NCBI RefSeq assembly: GCF_036231965.1
Contig: NZ_CP109499.1
Coordinates: 930,001 to 994,000 of the forward strand
Source: Streptomyces sp. NBC_01428
GTDB lineage: Bacteria > Actinomycetota > Actinomycetes > Streptomycetales > Streptomycetaceae
DNA: 64,000 bases
Direction of reading: 5' to 3'
A program made the translations under genes and the position numbers. The notes under the pieces are model-generated. The model saw nothing but the letters and a program-made list of their open reading frames with translations, was not told where the DNA came from and did not search any database. The stretch's first letter is position 1. Each line of letters begins with the position of its first letter. Positions 17,533 to 25,770 of this stretch are shown in pieces.

Positions 17533-18508
17533 GACGGAACAGATCCAGGAAGCGCTGGCCCGCTTCCGCGAGGGGGCACTGTCCCCCGCACACCCCGCCT
17601 TCTACGACGAGCACTGGGACGCCGCACTCCACCTCCCGACCGGACTGCGCACCTTCCTGGAACAGTTCCGCCGCACCGAGCCGGCCGCGGCCCTGGTCAT
17701 CCACGGGTTCCCGGTCGACGACGAGGCCGTCGGCCCCACGCCGGCCCACTGGGAGGACGTACCCGTCCAGGGAGCCGTCCTCGACCAGGAGCTCTTCCTC
17801 GCCATGGTCGGCACCGCCCTCGGTGACCCGTTCACCTTCTCGACCCTCCAGTTGGGCCGCGTGACGCAGAACCTGCTGCCGATCCGCGGTGACGAGCTGC
17901 GCCAGAGCGGGCACGGCAGCGAGTGCCTGCTGGAGTTCCACACCGAGGACGGCTTCCACCCCGGCCGTTGCGACTACCTCCTGCTGTTCGGCATGCGCAA
18001 CCACGAACGGGTGCCGACCATCGTCTCCTCGGTACGCGACGTCAAGATCAGCGACGAGACAGCGGACCTGCTCCGCTCACCCCGCTTCCTGATCCGCCCC
18101 GACGACGAACACGTACGCCAGCTCCAGGCGCGCCACCCCGACCATCCCGCTCTCGCCCGCATGCTGCGGATGCAGAGCGACCCCGAACCCGTGGCGGTGC
18201 TCTCGGGCGAGCACGACCGCCCGTATCTGCGCATCGACTACCCCTTCATGACCTGCGCCGGCGAGGACTCCACCGCCCAGGAGGCCCTGGACGAGCTGAT
18301 GGAGGAGCTGGAGCGGGTGCAGCTCGACGTCGTCGTGGAGCAGGGCAGCCTCGCGGTCGTGGACAACTACGTCGCCGTGCACGGACGCAGGGCGTTCCGC
18401 GCGACGCACGACGGTACGGACCGCTGGCTCAAGCGCATGATCGTCAGCCGTGACCTGCGCAAGACGACCCCGCACGCCTCGCCCGGAAGCGCGCGCATCC
18501 TCTTCTGA
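17489..18508 (+). CDS. Fe(II)/2-oxoglutarate-dependent amino-acid hydroxylase (VioC/AsnO family)
   Basis: A 339-residue protein of the clavaminate synthase-like family that hydroxylates free or carrier-bound amino acids. The iron facial triad is visible: H151-T-E153 (FHTEDGFHP) and distal H298 (AVHGRRAF). The 2-oxoglutarate arginine lies in DRWLKR (312-316). Other family marks are VGPTPAHW, LLPIRG, FLIRPDDEH and YLRIDYPF. VioC and OrfP act on C3 of arginine; AsnO acts on asparagine. With an Arg-like pocket in A1, beta-hydroxylation of a basic residue is the most economical idea, but Val or another residue cannot be excluded. ATG 17489 has GGCAGG in front and lies inside the transporter gene. 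Confidence 0.88.
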   Translation: MYHGIPLEYGLSAAETEQIQEALARFREGALSPAHPAFYDEHWDAALHLPTGLRTFLEQFRRTEPAAALVIHGFPVDDEAVGPTPAHWEDVPVQGAVLDQELFLAMVGTALGDPFTFSTLQLGRVTQNLLPIRGDELRQSGHGSECLLEFHTEDGFHPGRCDYLLLFGMRNHERVPTIVSSVRDVKISDETADLLRSPRFLIRPDDEHVRQLQARHPDHPALARMLRMQSDPEPVAVLSGEHDRPYLRIDYPFMTCAGEDSTAQEALDELMEELERVQLDVVVEQGSLAVVDNYVAVHGRRAFRATHDGTDRWLKRMIVSRDLRKTTPHASPGSARILF

Positions 18509-18561
18509 AACGCGCCCGGTACGCCTCCCCCACCATCCCCTCAGGAAAGGGACATCCAGAG

Positions 18562-19317
18562 ATGCGCACCATTGTCGTCACCGGCGGCTCCAGCGGTATC
18601 GGCCGGGCCACCGTCGAACGCTTCGCCCACGCGGGCGACCGCGTCGTCAACCTCGACATCGTTGAACCGGAGCGTGATCAGGACGAGTTGGTCACATGGG
18701 TCCGCTGCGACGTGGCGGACTGGCAGGCGGTGGACAACACCCTCACCCAGATCCACCGGGATCACGGATCGCTGGACGTGGTCATCGCCAACGCGGGCAT
18801 CAGCGTCCGTCACGGTGTCCTCGACATCAGCGAGAAGGACGCCCGGCGGATCGTCGACGTCAACCTGCTGGGCACGCTCGGCCTGTGGCGCACCGCGGCC
18901 CGCCTCATGGCGGAGCAGGACACCGGGGTGCTTCTCGCGACCGCGTCGGTCAACGGTCGGCGCGGATACCCCAACTACGCGGACTACAACGCGACCAAGG
19001 CGGGGGTCATCGCCCTCACCCAGACGTTCGCCCTGGAACTCAGCCCCCGTGTACGGGTCGCCTGCGTGAGTCCGGGCGCCGTGCTCACGCCGATGCAACT
19101 CGCCGAGTACACGGGCGAGATGCTGGCCGACGTCAACGCCCGTATCCCGGCCGGGAGGCACGCCGACCCCGCCGAGATCGCGTCGGCCTTCTTCTACCTC
19201 GCCTCACCGGACGCCGCGTTCCTGACGGGCCAGGAGCTGGTCATCGACGGCGGCGAGACGGCCGGCGCGACGACCGCCGAATGGGGCACCGCTGAACGGC
19301 GTATCGCTGAGGCCTGA
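18562..19317 (+). CDS. short-chain dehydrogenase/reductase (SDR)
   Basis: A 251-residue classical SDR. It has the Rossmann motif TGGSSGIG (residues 7-14), NAG (77-79), catalytic N101, S129 and Y142-xxx-K146 (YNATK), and a SPGAVLTPM segment. The acidic LDI after the second strand (31-33) suggests NAD(H) rather than NADP(H). It follows the hydroxylase by 53 bases, with AGGAAAGGGAC before ATG 18562. The context suggests oxidation of the hydroxyl group set by the hydroxylase, or reduction of an intermediate, but substrate and direction are inference. Confidence 0.88.
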   Translation: MRTIVVTGGSSGIGRATVERFAHAGDRVVNLDIVEPERDQDELVTWVRCDVADWQAVDNTLTQIHRDHGSLDVVIANAGISVRHGVLDISEKDARRIVDVNLLGTLGLWRTAARLMAEQDTGVLLATASVNGRRGYPNYADYNATKAGVIALTQTFALELSPRVRVACVSPGAVLTPMQLAEYTGEMLADVNARIPAGRHADPAEIASAFFYLASPDAAFLTGQELVIDGGETAGATTAEWGTAERRIAEA

Positions 19318-19426
19318 CCGCCGACGCACCACCGGTCGCCGCCCGGCTCCGGAGCCGGGCGGCGACCGCCCCCGCACCCCCGTCCACCCGCTGCACTGAC
19401 CCTCACCAGGAGAAGAAGAGGCCACC

Positions 19427-19954
19427 ATGACCGCGATCACCGACGGGCCCCTGGCTGGGCCCTCACCCGGCGGCACCGACACGGTCGCGCCCGACACGTT
19501 CCGCGAGGCGATGACCCGATTCGCCGCCAGTGTCACGGTGGTGACGGCCTACGACGCCGACCGGCCGGTCGGCTGCACAGCGACCGCCGTGTTCTCCCTG
19601 ACCGACCGCCCGCCCACCATGGTGGTGTCCCTGGCGTCGACGAGCGGCACACTCCGCCACATCACCGCGGCGGGCCTCTTCGCCGTGAACGTCCTGCCGT
19701 GGCGGCTGCGCGCTCTGGCCGACCGGTTCGCGCGGCTTCCCTCCGGGCAACGGTTCGAAGGAGTCGAGCACACAGCCCAGTTCGGGGCACCGCTGCTCAC
19801 CGGCGCAGTGGCCGGCCTGGTGTGCCGCGTCACCCGGCTCCTACCATTGGCGGACCACACGCTGGTCGTGGGTGAGGTGCTGCACGCGCAAACCGAGAAC
19901 GATGAGGACCCGTTGGTGCACTACGCCCGCCGCCAGACCCGCCCGGAGGCCTGA
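19427..19954 (+). CDS. flavin reductase family protein (HpaC/ActVB-like)
   Basis: A 175-residue protein with the FMN-binding split-barrel pattern of small flavin reductases: FREAMTRFAASVTVVTA, then GCTATAVFSLTDRPPTMVVSL, FAVNVL, and a DHTLVVGEVLHA strand near the end. Such enzymes supply reduced FMN or FAD to two-component monooxygenases. No flavin-dependent monooxygenase gene lies in this cluster, which is notable. The first 20 residues are a low-complexity extension. It abuts the thioesterase gene: TGA 19952-19954 directly precedes ATG 19955. Confidence 0.88.
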   Translation: MTAITDGPLAGPSPGGTDTVAPDTFREAMTRFAASVTVVTAYDADRPVGCTATAVFSLTDRPPTMVVSLASTSGTLRHITAAGLFAVNVLPWRLRALADRFARLPSGQRFEGVEHTAQFGAPLLTGAVAGLVCRVTRLLPLADHTLVVGEVLHAQTENDEDPLVHYARRQTRPEA

Positions 19955-20761
19955 ATGCACTCGACGTCCCGGCACCCCACTCCCCCGAACGGCACGCCCA
20001 CGCCTGCGCCGGGCCCCGGTCGCTGGCTGCGCCGCTACGGCCCACCGCCGACCACGGGCGAGGCTGAGGCCACCCTCGTCTGCCTGCCCCACGCGGGTGG
20101 CGCACCGACGTTCTTTCGCGACTGGCCGGCGCTCCTCACCCCTGCCCTCGACGTAGTTGCGGTCTGCTACCCGGGACGGCAGGACCGCTTCGACGAACCG
20201 TGCATCACCGATATGACGGTGATGGCCGGTGAGGTCGCCGCCGCAGTGGCCCCGCTGGCCCACCGCGGGCCTCTTGCACTGTTCGGGCACAGCATGGGTG
20301 CCGCCGTGGCGTACGAGGCGGCGCGGCTGCTGCAGTCCCGCCACGGGGTCCGGCCAGCGCACCTGTTCGTCTCGGGCCTGGTGCCCCCGCACCGGATACT
20401 TCCCGGCACTCGGCACCTCAAGAGCGACGCTGCCCTCGCGGCCGACCTCCTCGAACAGGGCGGTACTGACGCCCAGGTGCTGGCCGACGAGGAACTGAGG
20501 GCCCTGGTGATGCCCGCGGTCCGTGCGGACTACCAACTGATCGAGACCTACCGACACACCCCGGCGGACGGGCCACTGGATATCCCGATCACCGCGTACT
20601 ACGGGCAGGACGATGCCCGAACTCCAGCGGCCACCATGCCGGACTGGCAACTCCACACGCACGCCTCGACCGAGTCCCGCTCCTTCCCGGGCGGCCATTT
20701 CTACCTCCAGCACCACCGCAGCGACCTGACGACCGACATCCGGGAGCGCCTACTGGCATAA
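19955..20761 (+). CDS. type II (editing) thioesterase
   Basis: A 268-residue alpha/beta hydrolase of the external NRPS/PKS thioesterase type. It has LVCLPHAGGAPTFF (oxyanion region, about 41-54), nucleophile S113 in GHSMG, acid D219 or D220 in YYGQDDARTP, and H248 in PGGHFYL. Type II enzymes clear misprimed carrier proteins. As there is no thioesterase domain in either NRPS, this protein might also take part in product release, but that is inference. It is the last gene of the operon; the next gene faces the other way. Confidence 0.93.
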   Translation: MHSTSRHPTPPNGTPTPAPGPGRWLRRYGPPPTTGEAEATLVCLPHAGGAPTFFRDWPALLTPALDVVAVCYPGRQDRFDEPCITDMTVMAGEVAAAVAPLAHRGPLALFGHSMGAAVAYEAARLLQSRHGVRPAHLFVSGLVPPHRILPGTRHLKSDAALAADLLEQGGTDAQVLADEELRALVMPAVRADYQLIETYRHTPADGPLDIPITAYYGQDDARTPAATMPDWQLHTHASTESRSFPGGHFYLQHHRSDLTTDIRERLLA

Positions 20762-20867
20762 CGGTCACGCGCACGGGTGACGACGCCACGCGTCACGAGC
20801 GCTGGACGGCTCCCGCGCAGCTGGGTGCTCGGCTTTCAACGCCGTTTGTCGATGTGCCAGCAGGCGG

Positions 20868-21257
20868 TCAGGCGTCAGGGTCGACTTCGGGGTGCGTGAA
20901 CCGGATGGGCTTGCCCAGCGACCGGGCATAGGCGATTTCGGCTCGGGTGCTGTCTCCGATGTAGTCGCCGACCACGAGCACCTCATCAGCGAGCCGGATC
21001 TTCGCCCGGTGCAGATCGCCCAGTCGAACCTTCAGCGTCTCGGCCTCCAGAGGATCGGAGCTGAGTTCGTGCGACGGCTTCGTATCGCCGGCCGGTTTGA
21101 CAACAATCTTTCCGGCCTTGGTCTCCCGCAGATCGGCCTCGGTCATCTCGGTCGTGAAGCGGATGGAGCCGCAGATCACGACGACAGACGGGAGGCTCAA
21201 CAGCGTCTTCGCGTCGGCGAGCTTCTCCTCAGGGGTGAGCGGGTGCGGGTATGACAC
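20868..21257 (-). CDS. nucleoside 2-deoxyribosyltransferase-like small protein
   Basis: A 129-residue protein with a Rossmann-like pattern: VVVICGSIRF (residues about 25-34), then LHRAKIRLADEVLVVGDYIGDSTRAEIAYA and GKPIRF. This arrangement (strand-GSIRF, then D-strand-xGDYxGxSTxxEIxxA) is that of the nucleoside 2-deoxyribosyltransferase/YtoQ/DUF4406 superfamily, which binds nucleotides or nucleosides. Substrate is unknown. It has GGAGGAACC before ATG 21257. It converges on the NRPS operon and marks its boundary. Confidence 0.7.
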   Translation of the reverse strand: MSYPHPLTPEEKLADAKTLLSLPSVVVICGSIRFTTEMTEADLRETKAGKIVVKPAGDTKPSHELSSDPLEAETLKVRLGDLHRAKIRLADEVLVVGDYIGDSTRAEIAYARSLGKPIRFTHPEVDPDA

Positions 21258-21393
21258 TGGTTCCTCCTGGTGGTGGGGCCCAAGGGGGGGTGCCTGCTGG
21301 GACGAGAACCAAGGTGTCCAGGATGCCGAAGACGCGGCACCTGAACCCCAGAAGCATGCTCTGACCTGCGAACCGACGAGCGGTACGTCTCTC

Positions 21394-21948
21394 CTACCCC
21401 TGGAAGGTCGCCAGGAGCCAGGTCACGGGAAGGGTGAGGATGCCGAGAGCGATGGCGCCCAGCAGGGAGGCGAGCCAGAAGAAGACGTAATTCTCGCCGT
21501 TGAGGAGGCGCCCTCGACGGGCCGAGGTGAGGAGCCAGTGGCCGGGCAGGCCGAGGGTGACGGCCGTCCAGCCGGCGAAGGTGACGTATTCGGCGGCGGC
21601 GAGCGGAGAGGGCTCAAAAGCCACGGCTCCGACGAGTCGGACGTCGCGCCGGGCGCCTGGCCGGTGGTCACCGGAGGCAGAGCGGAGCAGCATCGTCCGC
21701 GCCGCAGTCGCATCGGCGGACGAGGACTTGGAGGACGGCGTGTACTTGCCCCGGCATTGGGTGCCGGTGTCCTCCAGCCCCTCGAAGCAGCTGGCGACCA
21801 CGAAGGTGCCGGTCGGCCCCGCGATGCCGGTCAGCGCGGCCAGCCGGGCGCCGAACAGTAACCAGAGCACGGCCAGGCACCCCACGAGCCACAGCACGGC
21901 AAGCCCGCCGAGCACCCGCCAGGACCACGTCCGGCCCGTCCGTTCCAT
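21394..21948 (-). CDS. membrane protein of unknown function
   Basis: A 184-residue protein with probably four transmembrane segments: VLGGLAVLWLVGCLAVLWLLFG (about 12-33), YVTFAGWTAVTLGLPG (about 120), FFWLASLLGAIALGIL and LPVTWLLATF at the end. Between the first and second lies a polar, probably external region with C-x-D-T-G-T-Q-C and serine repeats. ATG 21948 is preferred to 21966 because a G-rich ribosome site precedes it. No family is recognised. Confidence 0.55.
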   Translation of the reverse strand: MERTGRTWSWRVLGGLAVLWLVGCLAVLWLLFGARLAALTGIAGPTGTFVVASCFEGLEDTGTQCRGKYTPSSKSSSADATAARTMLLRSASGDHRPGARRDVRLVGAVAFEPSPLAAAEYVTFAGWTAVTLGLPGHWLLTSARRGRLLNGENYVFFWLASLLGAIALGILTLPVTWLLATFQG

Positions 21949-22595
21949 ACGACGCCCCCCCGCCACTGGTCATCCGTCCGAGGACGCCCTACCCGGCGGC
22001 GGCGCCACGGAACCGCACAGGTTTACGAAGAAGGGACGGCCGGACCCAGTGCCGGTCGACCCGCTTCCGGTCGGGCATAGGTAAGTCCGCCGCAGCGAAG
22101 TCTGCTCCTCGTCAGACCGACGTTTGTCGGCGTTGGTCGTCGAAGCAACCTCGGACAGCGCGCAGTCGGCCCGGCTCGGGGTGCTGGTCACAGTCACCAC
22201 GTGCCTGGGTGTCGTATCGATCGGCTTCGCCGTTGGCGGCGGCGAGGAAGGGGAAGCCGTCCTGCTCCGTGGCTGACCGGGGGCTCGGCCTGAGCCGTCC
22301 CGGGCACGATCGGCGGCCGTCGAAGGGGCGTGACCTGTTCGGTGCCGGGATGGTCCCCGTCCGGGGATCGTGAGTGTCCTGGCAACATCGGCGTGGGCGG
22401 CGGCGGATTCCTCTCACGCCATGCCGTCGTTGGGGCTGCCTGGCAACGGCCGGCCGACCACGGCGAACAGCCGCGCATCGGCATCGAACTCGATGCCCGC
22501 CAATTTCGTTGAGCCCACACCTGCGATCGTGTTGGCTAGCGGCACCGAACTGTCAGTACCGCAGGTGCCCGCTGGGCTGGAGCAGGGAGTTGAAG
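21949..22595. other. intergenic stretch, about 650 bp
   Basis: Several short frames exist on both strands, but none has a ribosome site, a family pattern or consistent codon use. I see no RNA gene. It separates the membrane protein from the methyltransferase and must hold the methyltransferase promoter. Confidence 0.4.
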
Positions 22596-23387
22596 GTGCA
22601 GGACAATGTTGTCGACCCGGTTGCCCACAATCGGGCAGCGTGGGACAGGTATGTCCAAGAGGGCAACGAGTGGTCGAGGCCGGTGAGTTCTGAGGATGTC
22701 GAGCGCGCCGGCATGGGCGACTGGTCGATCGTGCTCATCGGGCATGAGCCAGTCGACCGCTCCTGGCTGCCGACGGACCTGACCGGCAAGGACGTGTTGT
22801 GCCTGGCCTCCGGTGGCGGCCAGCAGGGTCCGATCCTCGCCGCCGCGGGGGCGAGGGTCACCGTATTCGACAACTCACCCGGCCAGCTCGGCCAGGACCA
22901 GATGGTGGCGGCGCGCGACGGACTCGAACTGCTCACCGTCCTGGGCGACATGCGTGACCTCAGCGCCTTCGGCGACGCGACATTCGATGTCGTATTCCAT
23001 CCGGTCTCGAACCTGTTCGTACCGGACTTGGCAGCGGTGTGGCGTGAGTGCTTCCGCACGCTCCGACCGGGCGGAACACTGCTCGCGGGCTTCCTCAACC
23101 CTGATGCGTACTTGTTCGACCACGAGGCGCTCGACGAGCGCGGCGAGCTGATCGTCGTACACAAGCTGCCTTACAGCGATGTCACGCAGTACTCCGCCGA
23201 GGAACGGGCCACCAAGTTCGGCGCGGATGCCGCTCTTGAATACAGCCACACCCTCACCGACCAGATCGGCGGGCAGCTCGCCGCGGGGTTCGTCGTTACC
23301 GGCTTCACGGAAGCGCCGCACCAGTCCAACGCATCCGCACCCTACATGTCGCACTATTTTGCAACGCGGGCGGTCAAGCCGGGCTGA
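22596..23387 (+). CDS. class I SAM-dependent methyltransferase
   Basis: A 263-residue protein. It begins DPVAHNRAAWDRYV, typical of small-molecule methyltransferases. Motif I is VLCLASGGGQQGPILAAAGA (about 61-80), with an acidic FDNS in motif II. Then follow GDMRDLSAFGDATFDVVFH and LRPGGTLLAGFLNP. The substrate is not predictable. GTG 22596 has GGGAG upstream; an in-frame TTG six bases earlier is an alternative. It stands alone on the plus strand, ahead of an IS remnant. Confidence 0.85.
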   Translation: MQDNVVDPVAHNRAAWDRYVQEGNEWSRPVSSEDVERAGMGDWSIVLIGHEPVDRSWLPTDLTGKDVLCLASGGGQQGPILAAAGARVTVFDNSPGQLGQDQMVAARDGLELLTVLGDMRDLSAFGDATFDVVFHPVSNLFVPDLAAVWRECFRTLRPGGTLLAGFLNPDAYLFDHEALDERGELIVVHKLPYSDVTQYSAEERATKFGADAALEYSHTLTDQIGGQLAAGFVVTGFTEAPHQSNASAPYMSHYFATRAVKPG

Positions 23388-23529
23388 CCCAGCCGCGGGA
23401 CTGGATGAGACAGACGTGTCCCGGAATGGCCCAGTAGAGGGTTGCGCCGGCCTGATCCCCCCACTGACTTCGCTGAGCCGTGGTCCGGTCTCACCAACAC
23501 GCTGCCGGAGCGCTCAAAAACGAGGGAGC

Positions 23530-23700
23530 GGCACACTCCGGACGAGGCCGCTGATCACGCGCTCGGACGCTCCCGTGGCGGGCTGAGCACCAAGGTCCAC
23601 CTGGCCGCAGACGGCCACGCACGGCCCCTCGCCTTCACCGTCCCCGCAGGCCAGGCAGGCCACACGATCCGACAGGCCCTCGATCGCCTACCAGGCCGCG
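23530..23700 (+). pseudogene. IS5-type transposase fragment
   Basis: A plus-strand frame carries HALGRSRGGLSTKVHLAAD and then RPLAFTVPAGQAGHT. This is the core (second catalytic region) of IS5-type transposases, where DHxLGRSRGGxTTKxHLxxD is a signature. Both ends are lost and the frame runs on into unrelated sequence. No inverted repeats could be identified. Confidence 0.75.
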
Positions 23701-23753
23701 CCCCGCCTCGCGGGCATCTTGATCTGGGCTCGACGCTGACCAAGAAACAGAAC

Positions 23754-24344
23754 CTAGCGGTGAACAACAGGGTCTGGTGGAAAGGGTGGTCCCCAGTCCG
23801 GCGGCAACAATGCCCACGAACCGTGTTCCAACCACTCTCTGAATTCGATAGGCCGGGCGCCAGTGACGTGGTCCAGGGAGAGCGGGACGATCCGGTCACA
23901 GGTAGCCCGTCCGTCCCACCACACTGTGCCAGCGAGCGGGCCGGTCAGTGCCAACAGGGTGGAGAAGCCGCACCCGTGCTCCTGGATGACGACCGCACCG
24001 GCCGTCTTCAGGTCCTCGAACCCGTCGGCCTCGTCGACCCAGGCACGCCAAGCTGTCCGATACGCGGCGTGATCCTCGAACGCCTCAGCCTGCGGCTCAC
24101 GCACCATCAGTTCTTCGTCGGCCTCCGCATAGGAGTCAGGGTGCGGAAAGGGAATGGACAGCAGCCCGCGCCGCCGCTCATCGTTCCCGGCCCACCACCA
24201 ACCACGCCCGGCCCGCTCAAGCCGGGAAAGCGCCCCGCCCGCGCTCACCTCGCGCAGATAGGCCCGATATTCCTCGGGAAAGGACACACCGAGTTCCCGT
24301 TCGGCCTCGACGATCTCGACTTCAGTGAGGGGGGACTCGGTCAT
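23754..24344 (-). CDS. SMI1/KNR4 (SUKH) family protein
   Basis: A 196-residue protein. The N-terminal LTEVEIVEAERELGVSFPEEYRAYL segment (about 6-31) and the spaced acidic and aromatic residues (WWAGNDE, WWDGRATCDRI, FREWLEHG) match the SUKH/SMI1-KNR4 superfamily. These proteins often act as immunity proteins to polymorphic or contact-dependent toxins, or as general partners. No toxin gene is next to it. The coding region begins at ATG 24344 and its end lies close to the IS fragment, so it may have been carried with mobile DNA. Confidence 0.8.
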   Translation of the reverse strand: MTESPLTEVEIVEAERELGVSFPEEYRAYLREVSAGGALSRLERAGRGWWWAGNDERRRGLLSIPFPHPDSYAEADEELMVREPQAEAFEDHAAYRTAWRAWVDEADGFEDLKTAGAVVIQEHGCGFSTLLALTGPLAGTVWWDGRATCDRIVPLSLDHVTGARPIEFREWLEHGSWALLPPDWGPPFPPDPVVHR

Positions 24345-24779
24345 GGGGCGAGCCTAAGCCGTGTCGTTCAGACCATCAGTCGGCTCACGAGACGCCAGCC
24401 CATGACCCGAGTCAGACTGATCCACGAAGGACACGGCCCAGTGCTCACAAGCATCCGCGGCCGTCACTGCGAGGACGGCGGACACAGTCATGACTCTGCT
24501 GCCGGCCGCTGGCCGACAACTCTTGCTGCTTCGACAGCTTCCTTGTTGAGATCCTCGATGGAGCATTCTCCCCAGCTTCCCTCCTAGTCATCCAGGCTGA
24601 CTGCACAGGAGACGAGGGAAGCCGGCTCGTCGGGATGGCCAAGGCCGTAGGCAATGTCAGCCCAGATGAGACGGGTACCGGTGCCAGGGTTCGGAGATCC
24701 ATCAGCGACCGGGCAACGACGCCCGAGGGCCCCGATCTCGGGGTCGGGACTGTGGTCGGACTCAGGACCTGGGTCATGA
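24345..24779. other. intergenic stretch with no supported gene
   Basis: Overlapping frames are present on both strands without ribosome sites. A minus-strand frame ends in YGLGHPDEPASLVSCAV near 24590-24640, which looks protein-like but has no recognisable start or family. It lies between the SUKH gene and the conjugation-gene remnant, so it may be more degraded mobile DNA. Confidence 0.35.
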
Positions 24780-25609
24780 CGTAGTCGCGGCCGTGGTGGG
24801 CTTAGGGCCGGCATCGTGGTCGGGGGCCTGGTGGTGGTCATGGTCGGGTTCCTGGTCGGGCCAACCGCGGATGCGCAGGGGTGCACAACGCCTGACTGCG
24901 CAGCCTCATTGCGCATTCGGCGGCTCTGCGCAACGGTTGCGCACTGAGTCGGTGCCTGCGGAGGACGGCACGAGTGTGCAGGCGCGGCTTGCGCAGTCGA
25001 TGGCGCCGGACGTCGAGCTGCCCGACCGGGTGGAGGGGTGCGCGGCCGGGTCCGGAGTCGGTGACGGCGGTGCGCAGTGTGCACCGCTTGGGGGACGTGT
25101 GGTCGGTGACGGTGGATGCGCAGTCTGCGGATGGCCGATTGATCACCTTCGCCGTGCCCGTTGTCGTCGGCCGGGCTGGGGGTTCTTTCACGGTGACCGG
25201 CGCTCCTGGTGTGGTGCGGGCCCGGTGCGGGCAAAGGCGCCGCAGTCGCCGTATCGGGTGCCCGTTGCTCAGGGCGCTCTGTCGTCGTCGGTGGGCGAGT
25301 TTTTGTCCGCGTACCTGGTGGGTGCGGGTGAGGTGGAGCGCTACCTCGCCCCTGGGGTGGAGCTGTCGACGGTGTCGCCTGCCCCGTTCCATGGGTGACG
25401 GTGCAGCGGGTCGGGCCATCGAGGAGGCCGCGGGCGCCGACAGGGCCATAGACGGTGCGGCGGTGCACGTTCTGGTCCAGGTCGAGGCCCGGGGCGGGGA
25501 CGGGCGGTGGCCGCTCGCGTACGAGCTGGCGCTCACCGCCCGGTCGGGCCGGCGGGAGGTCACCGGGCCGGAGTCCGGGACGCCTCTTCAGAGCGGGGGC
25601 CGGTCATGA
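24780..25609 (+). pseudogene. frameshifted conjugal-transfer protein remnant (TcpC-like)
   Basis: Pieces of one protein are spread over different plus-strand frames. A hydrophobic helix (VVGGLVVVMVGFLVGP) lies near 24820. Then comes VWSVTVDAQSADGRLITFAVPVVV to about 25200, and in another frame SPYRVPVAQGALSSSVGEFLSAYL and VERYLAPGVELSTVSPAPF to about 25390. The first frame then resumes with VHVLVQVEARGGDGRWPLAYELALT, ending at 25609. One TM helix followed by this beta-rich region is the layout of TcpC-type proteins of actinomycete conjugative elements (VirB8-like). At least two frameshifts make it non-functional. Confidence 0.6.
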
Positions 25610-25770
25610 CAGGACCAGCCGACTGTCCGCGTCGACGGTGACCTGCACGTTCGCCGAGAACCGGAGTTGCGGGAGGAGGCCGCGACGGACCGGTCGCGGA
25701 CGCATGGGAACTCTTGCCAAGTGCTGCCCCGCCGCCAGACAGTTTGTGTCATGAAGCGGGACAGACTCCG

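Noticed and set aside
24584..25468. 294-codon minus-strand frame opposite the conjugation-gene remnant
   Set aside because: The plus strand carries the better protein signal (TcpC-like). The minus frame is low-complexity except for a short end near 24590-24640.
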